From JALEFZ01 sp039817415 (GTDB lineage Bacteria; Bacteroidota; Bacteroidia; J057), in the NCBI GenBank assembly GCA_039817415.1, contig JBCBVV010000006.1, positions 137,996 to 201,995 on the forward strand: 64,000 nucleotides of DNA. Reading direction: 5' to 3'. Positions 26,404 to 35,211 of the stretch are shown piece by piece. Each line of letters starts with the position of its first letter. The first letter of the stretch is position 1. The position numbers and the translations under genes are program-made. The notes under the pieces are model-generated. The model was not told the origin of the DNA. It did not search any database and saw nothing but the letters and a program-made list of their open reading frames with translations.

Positions 26404-27687
26404 TTAATCTAACTCCATGTCCAACCATAACTCCAACTTCTCTACAAAGAGTTGTAATTGTTCTGGAGAGAAATTCCTTATACGGGCTGTTCCGTGATGT
26501 TTTCCTTCCAGAATAAAGGAAATGGCATCCCTACCCTCCGCAGGTGTTACCCGAGTGGCTGACCAGGTATCCTTTCCTCCGTAGATGTACAGAAACTCAT
26601 CACCATTTTCTTTCAACCATACGTCTACCTTTTTCATCAAAGAAGGATCAAACTCCTTTTCGATTTCTATGGGACTAAAGGCCGCATGCGGATTGGGTTT
26701 TGGGGAGAGAGCCTTTAAGTACTTCGCAAATGGACCTGTTTCATAGCCATAGTAGCCCATTTCTGAGGCAGCCTGATAATAATGGCTTGCGTAGTAATCG
26801 ATGTCAGAATCACCGAAGAAGCTAATGTCTATTACTTCCAGCAGATAAGAAAGTTGGTCCTCCAAACTAGCATCCTTAGAAGGAATTTCCGCACAATCAG
26901 CTCCCCACTGCCAAAAGGAAAAGGGATACTCCAACACAGTCAATTCAAATGCTTCTGCCATACCCAAACGCTTGAAGGCAATTCCTTTGCCTTTGGCATA
27001 CCACTTCAGATAGGGTAAGATTTTCTTTTCATTCTTGAGCATACGAATCTGAAAATCCAGAATAGCCTCCCGACAACTTTCTGTACCGACTGTATCCAAG
27101 AAGGAGTATATGCGTTTGTCTTCAAATTCAAGGTTAAGGGGCGCTACATAAGGTACGCTGGCCTGTACGTCATCGGGGTAGAAATAGCGGTAAAAAATCG
27201 TTGTTTGTCCCCCCTTGCTAATCCCACTTGAGATCCATGCCTTTTTGTACATCCTTCCCATCAAGGTTCTGACTTTATGTAAATCTGCAGTGACTTGTTT
27301 TAGGTTAAGGTATCGCCAATCCAAAGAGTCCGGGGAGGAGTCTCCAAAGTATCGATGTTCGACAGAAAATTGGTTGGCGTCTATCATCAGGGCCAATTCT
27401 GACTGTCTGTTTGACTTGGCATAATAGCCATTGGTAATCATAAGATTAGGCCTTTCAAAGCCTCTGTGTGTAAGCCAAACTGTTTGATAAAAATGTCCTT
27501 TCTCCGGATTTTCATGATCAAGAGGCTGCTTGATCAGTAATTTGTAGGCTTCTTTGGCGCCATTGGGAACGGGAATTCTTTCGAATAATACATCCTCTAA
27601 TTCAAAGAGGGAGGCAGTAAGATCATATTGACCAAAGCCGAATTGAATGCCCAGGAATAACAAAGAGCAGAGTAATAAATGCTTCAT
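26404..27687 (-). CDS. Secreted serine peptidase, S37-like (PS-10 family)
   Basis: 427 residues with signal peptide (MKHLLLCSLLFLGIQFGFGQ). Alpha/beta hydrolase: substrate-side LLIKQPLDHENPEKGHFYQTVWL, oxyanion/acid region VEHRYFGDSSPD, nucleophile Ser in ISSGISKGGQT (about 170), late Asp in YIYGGKDTWSATR and His in EGKHHGTARI. The S-K-G-G nucleophile elbow favours the S37 tripeptidyl aminopeptidase family over S28. It probably degrades peptides in the periplasm or outside the cell. Single gene. Confidence 0.8.
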   Translation of the reverse strand: MKHLLLCSLLFLGIQFGFGQYDLTASLFELEDVLFERIPVPNGAKEAYKLLIKQPLDHENPEKGHFYQTVWLTHRGFERPNLMITNGYYAKSNRQSELALMIDANQFSVEHRYFGDSSPDSLDWRYLNLKQVTADLHKVRTLMGRMYKKAWISSGISKGGQTTIFYRYFYPDDVQASVPYVAPLNLEFEDKRIYSFLDTVGTESCREAILDFQIRMLKNEKKILPYLKWYAKGKGIAFKRLGMAEAFELTVLEYPFSFWQWGADCAEIPSKDASLEDQLSYLLEVIDISFFGDSDIDYYASHYYQAASEMGYYGYETGPFAKYLKALSPKPNPHAAFSPIEIEKEFDPSLMKKVDVWLKENGDEFLYIYGGKDTWSATRVTPAEGRDAISFILEGKHHGTARIRNFSPEQLQLFVEKLELWLDMELD

Positions 27688-27900
27688 TTTTTCACAACCT
27701 TAAAACTTCTCAAAAATAAGGTGGATAGATTTTTCCGGAGTGTTGGGAAAGGGAGAAAAAAGGAAATAAAGTGCAGCAAAAAATATCCACCTGCTTAACA
27801 TATTCCTCCTAAAATAGTAAGGATTACATATTTTAGCTAAACTGTCCCATTTATTCTTTGAAAGAAGAAATTGATAAGGGAGATTCAAGCAAGAAACTAT

Positions 27901-28542
27901 ATGAAGTATGATTATGGGCTGATCAAGGGCCTTCAGCAAGAATTATCTAAGCCGTTACCTGGCATTCAAGCTCACCTTGACATGGCACCAGCGCTTTACA
28001 AAGAATTTGTAGAGCATGTTAAAACCCCAAAAAATCCACGCCTGGGGGCAATCCTCCTTCTCTTGTATGTCCATGATAACAAGCTTCATATTCCCTTTAT
28101 GCGAAGAACTGAAGACGGTAGAGCCCATAGTGGTCAGATCAGTTTTCCAGGCGGAAGAGTAGAAGAAACCGACGATTCCTTTACACATACGGCAGTAAGA
28201 GAAGCCCATGAAGAGTTAGGGATTGATCCAGAAAGAATTACCATTATTGGCGAATTATCCGAAGTTTATATCATCCCTAGTAATTTTTTGGTTCATCCTA
28301 GAGTTGCCTTTATGGAAGGAAGACCTGACTTCATCCCTTCAGAGGAGGAGGTAGCTGAAATTATTGAGGTTGAATTAGGAACCTTCCTAGATCCATCTAT
28401 TGTCAAACTCAAGGATAGAAAGCTACCAAATGGCCGTACCTTTCCCACACCAGGCTATGAAGTTCGAGAGGATGTTACCATTTGGGGAGGCACATCCATG
28501 ATGATGGCAGAATTTTTAAAGATTTTTGAAAATATTTTGTGA
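27901..28542 (+). CDS. CoA-type NUDIX pyrophosphatase, copy 1
   Basis: 213 residues from the ATG at 27901. The NUDIX box GGRVEETDDSFTHTAVREAHEELGI matches G-x5-E-x7-REUXEEXGU. The preceding FMRRTEDGRAHSGQISFPGG is the extended signature of CoA diphosphatases (NudL/CoAse), which split CoA and acyl-CoA into phosphopantetheine and 3',5'-ADP using Mg2+. It is followed after 62 bases by a paralogue. Confidence 0.85.
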   Translation: MKYDYGLIKGLQQELSKPLPGIQAHLDMAPALYKEFVEHVKTPKNPRLGAILLLLYVHDNKLHIPFMRRTEDGRAHSGQISFPGGRVEETDDSFTHTAVREAHEELGIDPERITIIGELSEVYIIPSNFLVHPRVAFMEGRPDFIPSEEEVAEIIEVELGTFLDPSIVKLKDRKLPNGRTFPTPGYEVREDVTIWGGTSMMMAEFLKIFENIL

Positions 28543-28604
28543 CTCACACGTAATTAATATTGGATTCGCAATTTTATGCCAGAAAAATATAATTCATTTA
28601 ATTT

Positions 28605-29213
28605 TTGATCAACTTACTTAAACATAGACTCAGTTCTCCCCTTCCTGGGAAAAAAGCCCAAGTCGAATTGGCCTCCGGACGAAGCCATATGTTCGGCCAT
28701 CGCCCCACCAACCACCGCCTAAGTGGCGTCCTTATCTTGTTATACCCTCATTTGGGGCAATGGCACACCGTTTTCATGAAGCGAACTGAGGATGGACGTA
28801 CCCACAGTGGACAAATCAGTTTCCCAGGAGGAAGAAAAGAAGAGTCTGATCCAGATCTGTATTATACAGCCCTTAGAGAAGCCCATGAAGAGTTAGGGAT
28901 CGTACCAGAGGAAGTTGAGATTTTGGGAAGGCTGACTGACCTCTATATCCCTTCTAGCAACTATTTGGTTGTGCCGACAGTAGGGATTGTTCAGACAAAG
29001 CCTAGCTTCGTTCCTAACCCTACAGAGGTTGCCGCTATTGTAGAAAGTCCATTACCTACTTTGATGGACCCAGCCAATAAGGTCTATGCCGAGGTATTTG
29101 GCTCATCGGGTTTCCATATGGAGGTTCCTGCCTTTAAGGTGGGTGAACATATCATTTGGGGGGCCACAGCTATGATCTTAAATGAGCTATTAGTCCTGTT
29201 TAAAGATCTCTGA
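28605..29213 (+). CDS. CoA-type NUDIX pyrophosphatase, copy 2, TTG start
   Basis: 202 residues. NUDIX box GGRKEESDPDLYYTALREAHEELGI with the CoA motif FMKRTEDGRTHSGQISFPGG. The TTG at 28605 is the only start that keeps the N-terminal segment LLKHRLSSPLPGKKAQVELA, which aligns with copy 1 (LQQELSKPLPGIQAHLDMA); a stop lies two codons upstream and the next ATG (28689) would lose this part. The two copies differ a lot outside the motifs, so the duplication is old or they have different substrates. Its end overlaps the convergent deacetylase gene by 14 bases. Confidence 0.8.
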   Translation: MINLLKHRLSSPLPGKKAQVELASGRSHMFGHRPTNHRLSGVLILLYPHLGQWHTVFMKRTEDGRTHSGQISFPGGRKEESDPDLYYTALREAHEELGIVPEEVEILGRLTDLYIPSSNYLVVPTVGIVQTKPSFVPNPTEVAAIVESPLPTLMDPANKVYAEVFGSSGFHMEVPAFKVGEHIIWGATAMILNELLVLFKDL

Positions 29214-29865
29214 GACCTATTCCTGGGCTTGCTTTTTCCCATACAGGAAGCGCCTTAAACTCGTATCCCAAAGCTTCGAAATGCATCAATATTCTTGGCA
29301 GGGCAATTTCCAGTCTGGGGTTGGCTTTTTGGCTATCGTGAAAGACAATAATTGAACCGGGTTCGGCCTCTGCGATAACATTTTTGGCTACTGTTTCTCC
29401 ATTAAGGCTGGTATCAAAATCTCCACTTATGACATCCATCATCACGATTTGATGGCTACGCATTACATACCTTGCTTTAGATTGGGTAATATGGGCGTAG
29501 GCAGGACGAAATAAGCGGGTATGCTTCCCCGTATATTCAAAAATACTTTTCTGCGCTTTTAAGAAATCTCTTAGGTAGGTTCGGATAGGTGTCTTCCAGC
29601 CATCAAGATGCTGGTACCCATGATTGCCAATAACATGGCCTGAGTCAATGGCTCTGTGTGCCAATTGAGGATACTTTTCAACATTCTTACCCAGAATAAA
29701 GAAGGTAGCCTTTGCATCAAAGGTTTCCAGCATATCTAAAACCCAGTCAGTTACTCCCGGAGTGGGTCCATCGTCAAAGGTCAGGTACAATTCTTTTTTT
29801 TCGCTGGGCATGGACCAGAGAAACTGGGAGTTATACCTCCTGAGAAGGTGTGGTATTTTCTTCAT
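29200..29865 (-). CDS. Polysaccharide deacetylase (NodB homology)
   Basis: 221 residues from the ATG at 29865; an ATG at 29913 overlaps the upstream gene. NodB motifs in order: TFDDGPTPG (metal-binding Asp), NHGYQH (His-x3-His), RLFRPAYAH, and late IIVFHDS (catalytic His). No clear signal peptide; the N-terminus is basic (MKKIPHLLRRYNSQF). Members remove N- or O-acetyl groups from peptidoglycan or other glycans. It follows the HMG-CoA lyase gene by 25 bases; the pairing has no obvious logic. Confidence 0.85.
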   Translation of the reverse strand: MKKIPHLLRRYNSQFLWSMPSEKKELYLTFDDGPTPGVTDWVLDMLETFDAKATFFILGKNVEKYPQLAHRAIDSGHVIGNHGYQHLDGWKTPIRTYLRDFLKAQKSIFEYTGKHTRLFRPAYAHITQSKARYVMRSHQIVMMDVISGDFDTSLNGETVAKNVIAEAEPGSIIVFHDSQKANPRLEIALPRILMHFEALGYEFKALPVWEKASPGIGLRDL

Positions 29866-29890
29866 GTAGAGTCTCAACAGAATCAATCTT

Positions 29891-30739
29891 TCAACCAAAA
29901 ATCTGGGGGGCAAGCTTCATGGCTTCCTGAAGGGGCTGCTCATCTAAGCCTGTTGTAATATTTTCTTTTTGACAAAATGCGAGTAGAGATTCTGTAGCAA
30001 TATTTCCAACCAATTCATCCTTGGCAAAAGGACATCCGCCAAACCCATTTAGGGCCACATCAAATCGTGTACATCCTTCTTCCCAAGCAGCCTTGATTTT
30101 CATTTCCCTTTGGTCAGGTGCAGCATGAAAATGTGCTCCTACCGTGAGATCGTCCATCTTGGGGAGAAGGTTGCCAAAGCTGCGATGAATAATTTCAGCG
30201 TCTGCATTTCCTACGGTATCAGCCAAGGCAATAGACCTGATTCCCAAGTCTTTCATTCGGAATGCCCAATCCTCTAATAGCTCAGGGCTCCATTCATCCC
30301 CATAAGGATTGCCAAACGCCATAGACAGATAAACCAGTAATTCTTTGTCCGTTTCTTCACAAAGGCCTTGCATCTCTGCAAGTAGCTCCAACGATTGTGC
30401 GATGGTCTTACGGGTGTTTCTCAATTGAAAGGTTTCCGAAATAGAAAAAGGATACCCCAAAATATCGATTTCCTTGAATGCACCTGCATCATTGGCTCCT
30501 CGAAGATTCGCAACGATGGCCAATAATTTGGTTTCCGTTCCTTCAAGTTCTAGCCCCTTGAGTACCTCTCCTGTGTCCGCCATTTGCGGAGTAGCTTTGG
30601 GCGAAACAAAACTTCCGAAATCCAGGGTATGAAAGCCCACCTTGAGCAGATGATTCATGTATTGAATCTTTAATTCTGTAGGAATCTGACGTTCAATACC
30701 CTGCATGGCATCGCGTGGACATTCAATGATGTCAATCAT
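29891..30739 (-). CDS. Hydroxymethylglutaryl-CoA lyase
   Basis: 282 residues from the ATG at 30739 (an ATG at 30763 would add eight residues). TIM barrel of the HMGL family: IIECPRDAMQG (catalytic Arg), LDFGSFVSPKATPQM, IALADTVGNA, VGAHFHAAPD (metal His pair) and the G-loop GFGGCPFAKDELVGN with the catalytic Cys. Splits HMG-CoA into acetoacetate and acetyl-CoA, the last step of leucine breakdown. It is upstream of the deacetylase gene on the same strand; no other leucine genes are in the window except a possible carboxylase subunit at 6.9 kb. Confidence 0.9.
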   Translation of the reverse strand: MIDIIECPRDAMQGIERQIPTELKIQYMNHLLKVGFHTLDFGSFVSPKATPQMADTGEVLKGLELEGTETKLLAIVANLRGANDAGAFKEIDILGYPFSISETFQLRNTRKTIAQSLELLAEMQGLCEETDKELLVYLSMAFGNPYGDEWSPELLEDWAFRMKDLGIRSIALADTVGNADAEIIHRSFGNLLPKMDDLTVGAHFHAAPDQREMKIKAAWEEGCTRFDVALNGFGGCPFAKDELVGNIATESLLAFCQKENITTGLDEQPLQEAMKLAPQIFG

Positions 30740-30802
30740 GTATATATAGCTTTTTGAGGACACAAAGGTACAAAAAAGGCCTGATTAAGCGCCCCTTTTT
30801 CC

Positions 30803-32611
30803 CTAGGAACCTTGTCGAAGTTCCTTGATCCGTTTCCTGACTTCAACCGAAAAAAGGCTACCTGGATAAGCACCTAAAAATTCCAAATAATACTTCATCG
30901 CCAATTCTGGATTACTTAACGTAAAGTCGTACAGGCGGGCTTTGGTATACAAAGCATCATCTCCGAAAATGTCATATGGAAAGTTCTCAAGAATTCGATC
31001 AATGAAGCCTAGCGCCCTTTCTACCTTATTTTGTTTCAGATAAATGGTCGCCTTTTCCCAGAGTATTTCATCCGCTAAGGGATGATCACTAAATCCAAGC
31101 GCCAAAGAATCCAGCACAATAAGAGATGAGTCGTATTTACGTTGGTAAGTCAACAATTGCGCCTCGGCAAACATTTCCAAAGCGGTGGTAGTGGTATCCA
31201 AGCCCGTGTTATCAATGATGGTGAGGTTCAGTTTGATCGCATCATTAGAAATATCATTCGATGTATTGTCCTTAATGGCAGAAAGGAGGGCCTGAGAGAG
31301 GTTAAATTCTCCTTTGTAGTAGGCCAGTTGAGCCAGCTTATACTTGGCTAGTGCGCCTAGCTGCCTATCCGTAAACAGCTCGCTTACCTCCGTGTAGGTC
31401 AACTTGGCCTGGTTATAGTTCTGCTGGATCAAATGAATATCCCCAAGCAAAAGCTTTGACTTGGCCCACGATTGATCCGAAATCCCTTGTCTCGTTACGG
31501 TAAGGTCTTCTAATTCTTTCTTCGCCTGATCGAGTTCATCTAAGTAAAACACCATCAGCTTTGCTCGGCGATAAATAGGCTCGTGATAGGCTGGATTGCG
31601 CCCAAACTCATCCAATAAGTCCCCATATGCCTCCACTGCAGAACGAATGGCTTCCTGATCTACTGGTAGCTGGTCAAAAGCTTGTAGTTCTGAATTAATG
31701 GCCTTTTGGAAATGAGCCTGGAAGAAATATTGGGAATCCTTATGCTTCTGAATGATATAGTCGTAAGCCTTGTTGGATAGACTGTAATTCTGATTATTTC
31801 GCATCGTTTCAGCAAACTGAAACACATGAATTCCATCTTCCTTGAATAATTTATCGATAGACTTTACCTGAATAAAGGCTTCCATGAAATTCTCTGCCAA
31901 TACATAAAATTCAAATAGGATATTTCTCAACCCACGATCCGAAGGCGTCTTATCCAATGCCCTAAGTAATACATTTTCCACTTGTTCTTCACTTGAAGGG
32001 GAAAGAAGGTTCAGGATGGAAAGATTTACTGTAGAATAATTCGATAGGGGATCCTGACGGTAGAGGTTAAGGTATTCATCTGTAGCCTTCCCAAATTCAC
32101 CTTGCTGCACATGTATATTGGCAATTTCATTGGCAAAACGGTAAGGGTCTTTCAGCTTTTTTCTTGCCTTGAGATAAGCTTCAAGGGCAATATCTAATTT
32201 CCCTTCTTTGTAGAGATAAGAACCAATTTTAATGAACTCTCCTTCAGATTTCAGTTTTTTATTGATGATTTCTTCGTAGAGTTTATCCGCTCCTTTAAGG
32301 TCTCCGGTTTTCTCAAGTAGGCCAGCCAATAAGGTAGGATAAATGGGATTATCGGTCTGCCGCTTGGATACTTTGGTCAAAAACTTGATGGCTTCATCAA
32401 ACTGCTGAAGGTTTTCATAGCAAAGCACCATTTGACGGGCATAGTTTTCACTTGGATACCTTCGATATAGTTTGGTGTAGAGTTCCAATGCGGATTCATA
32501 CTCACCATCAATCACGTATCTTTCTGCTAATTTGGCTTCCTGACCAGGCTGGGCAACTAAGCCGCTTACTCCAAGGAGAAGGGCAACAAACAGGAGGAAA
32601 AACTTATTCAT
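30803..32611 (-). CDS. Periplasmic tetratricopeptide-repeat protein
   Basis: 602 residues with signal peptide (MNKFFLLFVALLLGVSGLVAQ). From about 25 to the C-terminus it is a run of TPR units (GEYESALELYTKLYRRYPSENYARQM, DLKGADKLYEEIINKKLKSEGEFIKIG, KVERALGFIDRILENFPYDIFGDDALYTKARL and others). TPR proteins act as docking scaffolds; no catalytic motif is present. It lies upstream of the HMG-CoA lyase gene on the same strand, with 63 bases between them. Confidence 0.8.
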   Translation of the reverse strand: MNKFFLLFVALLLGVSGLVAQPGQEAKLAERYVIDGEYESALELYTKLYRRYPSENYARQMVLCYENLQQFDEAIKFLTKVSKRQTDNPIYPTLLAGLLEKTGDLKGADKLYEEIINKKLKSEGEFIKIGSYLYKEGKLDIALEAYLKARKKLKDPYRFANEIANIHVQQGEFGKATDEYLNLYRQDPLSNYSTVNLSILNLLSPSSEEQVENVLLRALDKTPSDRGLRNILFEFYVLAENFMEAFIQVKSIDKLFKEDGIHVFQFAETMRNNQNYSLSNKAYDYIIQKHKDSQYFFQAHFQKAINSELQAFDQLPVDQEAIRSAVEAYGDLLDEFGRNPAYHEPIYRRAKLMVFYLDELDQAKKELEDLTVTRQGISDQSWAKSKLLLGDIHLIQQNYNQAKLTYTEVSELFTDRQLGALAKYKLAQLAYYKGEFNLSQALLSAIKDNTSNDISNDAIKLNLTIIDNTGLDTTTTALEMFAEAQLLTYQRKYDSSLIVLDSLALGFSDHPLADEILWEKATIYLKQNKVERALGFIDRILENFPYDIFGDDALYTKARLYDFTLSNPELAMKYYLEFLGAYPGSLFSVEVRKRIKELRQGS

Positions 32612-32778
32612 ACAATCGATTATCTCAAGGTCGGATAGACCTTTTTAACTAGAATGGGAAGGGCTCGTAGCTATTTCAACGATTATAAAGCCCTGTGGGT
32701 TAAAATCTAAGCATTTTTCCTGACAAGAAGTTTCCAAAAATATAGGATTTATTGCCAATGGTCGGCTGCGGTCCCCCC

Positions 32779-33222
32779 CTATCTCCTCCTAAGAGAGTCC
32801 TCCCATTCTTCGAGGGTCTTTTTCACCCGATTCTTCCTTACGAATTTGGGTAGAACAGCTGCATGCTCATTCACATCTCCTTGAATTTCAAATAGATCTA
32901 GTCCATTTCCTTTTCTTCGAAGGACATTGAGGAAGGAGGAGGATACTTCTATATCAAAAGTAGCTTCAATTTTCTCTTTCAACTCTTTGGTTGCGATCCC
33001 AAATCGATCTTCGGCATTGCGTTGGAGCTGCTGGAGAGCAGATTGAGCCGCTGCAGGCTCATGCACAGACTCAAAATCCAACATCATCATCTCCATAAAT
33101 GTCAAATTAGACAGGCGCGTGAGGTTTCTAAACTCTACCCGACTCATGGACCTTCCTAGTTTAGATTCGATCAATCGCTTGGCTTTGAGACATTCTTCTT
33201 TGAAGAGGGATGAGTATGACAT
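32779..33222 (-). CDS. Conserved-looking cytosolic protein, unknown
   Basis: 147 residues, helical and charged, with no signal or membrane segment. Middle has MEMMMLDFESVHEPAAAQSALQQLQRNAEDRFG (helix pair) and a basic C-terminus (RKNRVKKTLEEWEDSLRRR). The codon use looks like its neighbours, so I believe it is real, but I recognise no family. It is 41 bases downstream of the cyclophilin gene and probably co-transcribed with it. Confidence 0.55.
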   Translation of the reverse strand: MSYSSLFKEECLKAKRLIESKLGRSMSRVEFRNLTRLSNLTFMEMMMLDFESVHEPAAAQSALQQLQRNAEDRFGIATKELKEKIEATFDIEVSSSFLNVLRRKGNGLDLFEIQGDVNEHAAVLPKFVRKNRVKKTLEEWEDSLRRR

Positions 33223-33263
33223 AGGATGCTTTTTTCCTAGATACGAAGCCTCTTTGGCTGTGG

Positions 33264-33935
33264 TTATGGAAGGATTTCTGCTTTGATGATATAATCAAGA
33301 CCGGGATAGAAATTTTCAAGGAAGGCATTACCCTGCTTGTAGATTTTTTCCTGATGATTGGCTGGCTCAAAACCGTATTGGCCATTCCAATCATTAATCG
33401 CATCCCAACCTTCTATCACCCTTGCAATAGGGGGAAAGCCTTCAAGGTTCATGAAATTGATGGTATCCAGCTTGGGATTATCTACCAAGTTGATAAACAA
33501 CTGTGCATCCCGAGATTTAGGGCCTTCTCTGGCAAAGGAAACCGTTCCTTTTAAGTTTGAATACTTAAGGGGTTCATCCTCTATGGGCCTTTTGTGCCAG
33601 AAGTTGCTCACTCCAGGCTGGGCGGCAATGCCAAACTGCGCCACATAATCGGGTTGAACACGAAATATATAGGAGGAGTCAAAATAATGTGTTTGTACCA
33701 GTTGGTATAGCCTGTCAACGCCTACCGGAGACCAGTTTCGGATGGCTTCCAGCACCACATCCCCACGGCTTGTATACATCTTGATCAAGAACTTCTCTGG
33801 TGCCTTGGTAGACATGGCCTGTTCTAGCTCTGGCTTAGCACCGAAGCGGCTACAGGAGAGCATACAACAGGCACAGAGGAATGCTACCCAGATTTTAGCA
33901 GCTGTCTGGGAAAGACAAAAGGATGTATTGGCCAT
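33264..33935 (-). CDS. Lipoprotein peptidyl-prolyl isomerase, cyclophilin type
   Basis: 223 residues. Lipobox CMLSC (Cys about 28) after a hydrophobic segment, so the enzyme is a membrane-anchored periplasmic foldase. Cyclophilin core: TSRGDVVLEAI, YFDSSYIFRVQPDYVAQFG (the catalytic Arg in FRV), KGTVSFAREGPKSRDAQLFINL (the G-x-A-x-Q-F-x-I region) and FPPIARVIEGWD. Interconverts cis and trans prolyl bonds. Upstream of the unknown 147-residue gene and well separated from gcvH. Confidence 0.85.
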   Translation of the reverse strand: MANTSFCLSQTAAKIWVAFLCACCMLSCSRFGAKPELEQAMSTKAPEKFLIKMYTSRGDVVLEAIRNWSPVGVDRLYQLVQTHYFDSSYIFRVQPDYVAQFGIAAQPGVSNFWHKRPIEDEPLKYSNLKGTVSFAREGPKSRDAQLFINLVDNPKLDTINFMNLEGFPPIARVIEGWDAINDWNGQYGFEPANHQEKIYKQGNAFLENFYPGLDYIIKAEILP

Positions 33936-34019
33936 GGATCGAAGTTATGGATATTCTTTTATGCAAAGATCATCCCAATTGCCCATGAGAATAAGGGCAT
34001 TTACGCAATTATCTAGGAA

Positions 34020-34403
34020 TTAGCTATTCGCGATCTGATCGTTGTAGGAGTCAGAAGAAATCAACAAAGACTTATCAACTCCCTCCTCCATTTTGATTTT
34101 GATCATCCATCCTTCTCCATAAGGATCAGAGTTGACGAGTTCTGGCTGAGACTCAAGCGCCTCATTCACCTCAATGATAGTCCCAGAAACGGGCATAAAC
34201 AGGTCTGATACCGTTTTTACTGCCTCAACTGTACCGAATACATCATTGGCATCGATGTTTTCGTCAAGAGTTTCGATTTCAACATATACAATGTCTCCCA
34301 ATTGATCTTGGGCAAAATCGGTGATGCCTACAGTGGCCACATCTCCTTCGATACGAATCCACTCGTGCTCAGCAGTATATTGTAATTCGGCAGGAATATT
34401 CAT
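34020..34403 (-). CDS. gcvH: Glycine cleavage system H protein
   Basis: 127 residues. Lipoyl domain with the lipoylated Lys in VFGTVEAVKTVSDLFMPVSG (about residue 64), the usual opening YTAEHEWIRIEGD and end GEGWMIKIKM. Carries the aminomethyl group between the P, T and L proteins of glycine cleavage. Other gcv genes are not near, as is common in this phylum. A good promoter element lies 26-33 bases upstream. Confidence 0.95.
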   Translation of the reverse strand: MNIPAELQYTAEHEWIRIEGDVATVGITDFAQDQLGDIVYVEIETLDENIDANDVFGTVEAVKTVSDLFMPVSGTIIEVNEALESQPELVNSDPYGEGWMIKIKMEEGVDKSLLISSDSYNDQIANS

Positions 34404-34428
34404 TTGATTTGTGATTTTGAGGAAATAC

Positions 34429-34436
34429 CAAACTTA
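34429..34436 (-). promoter_or_regulatory. Bacteroidota -7 element of gcvH
   Basis: On the minus strand TAAGTTTG matches TAnnTTTG, 26 bases upstream of the gcvH ATG, giving a short leader. Confidence 0.55.
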
Positions 34437-34582
34437 CACGGACCAGCGAATTTAGAATAAATTATCAATTTCTCAACGCTGCCTTTTGGAGAATTATATC
34501 TTCATTCATTCTACAGCCTGTATCCAAAAGCGATTATCTGTTATATTGCTTTCTCCCCATTAAGACACCTAATACCTGCTTT

Positions 34583-35146
34583 ATGTTTCGAACCTCATTC
34601 CTTACCGTAATACTCTTTGTGCTGATCATTCAGCCTCTAGCTGCTCAAAACCAGTGGAATCTCAGCCTTGAATTGCTCGGTAAATCCTTTGTATTTGGAA
34701 GCCTCTCTCTTGAAAGAGAATGGGCAGAAACAGGATGGAGTGCAGGAGGAGGAATAGGTCTAGCCAATATCGCATCAGGACCAGCACAGGTGCCCGTCCC
34801 CAATACCATGAATGAATTTGTGGACGGAAATCGCTTTGAAATTGGCATTCCCATTACGCTATATGGTCAAAAGACCTTTGGAAAGAATCGCCATCACCTT
34901 ATCATTCCTTTCGGTATTACGGGAGTGTTTCAAAGGAACAGCACCTTTTCAGATGACATCCGATACAATAACACCGATTTTCCAGTCTTGGGATTCGCAG
35001 GGGCAGGATATGAGTTGGAGATGGAAAAGGTGAAACTTAGAATTCCATTTTACCTCATGTACATCGGGGAAGAAAACAGCGGTATTTTCCCTTCTGTCAT
35101 TCCTTGGTTAGGCTTTGGGTGGACCTTCCCTCTTGGGAAAAAATAG
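34583..35146 (+). CDS. Small outer-membrane barrel-like protein, unknown
   Basis: 187 residues with signal peptide (MFRTSFLTVILFVLIIQPLAAQ). Strands such as WNLSLELLGKSFVFGSLSLEREW and IPWLGFGWTFPLG and a C-terminal hydrophobic/aromatic end suggest an eight- to ten-stranded barrel. No family recognised. It is convergent with pgi and shares a bidirectional terminator. Confidence 0.6.
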   Translation: MFRTSFLTVILFVLIIQPLAAQNQWNLSLELLGKSFVFGSLSLEREWAETGWSAGGGIGLANIASGPAQVPVPNTMNEFVDGNRFEIGIPITLYGQKTFGKNRHHLIIPFGITGVFQRNSTFSDDIRYNNTDFPVLGFAGAGYELEMEKVKLRIPFYLMYIGEENSGIFPSVIPWLGFGWTFPLGKK

Positions 35147-35150
35147 AAAC

Positions 35151-35179
35151 AAAAAAGAGACGTAGTTTCCCACGTCTCA
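35151..35179. terminator. Terminator between convergent genes (mainly pgi)
   Basis: 7-bp stem (GAGACGT 35157-35163 with ACGTCTC 35172-35178). The A run 35151-35156 gives a T run on the minus strand after the pgi stop. Confidence 0.75.
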
Positions 35180-35211
35180 TTCTTATTGATCTTTTTTATG
35201 GATAATCTTTC

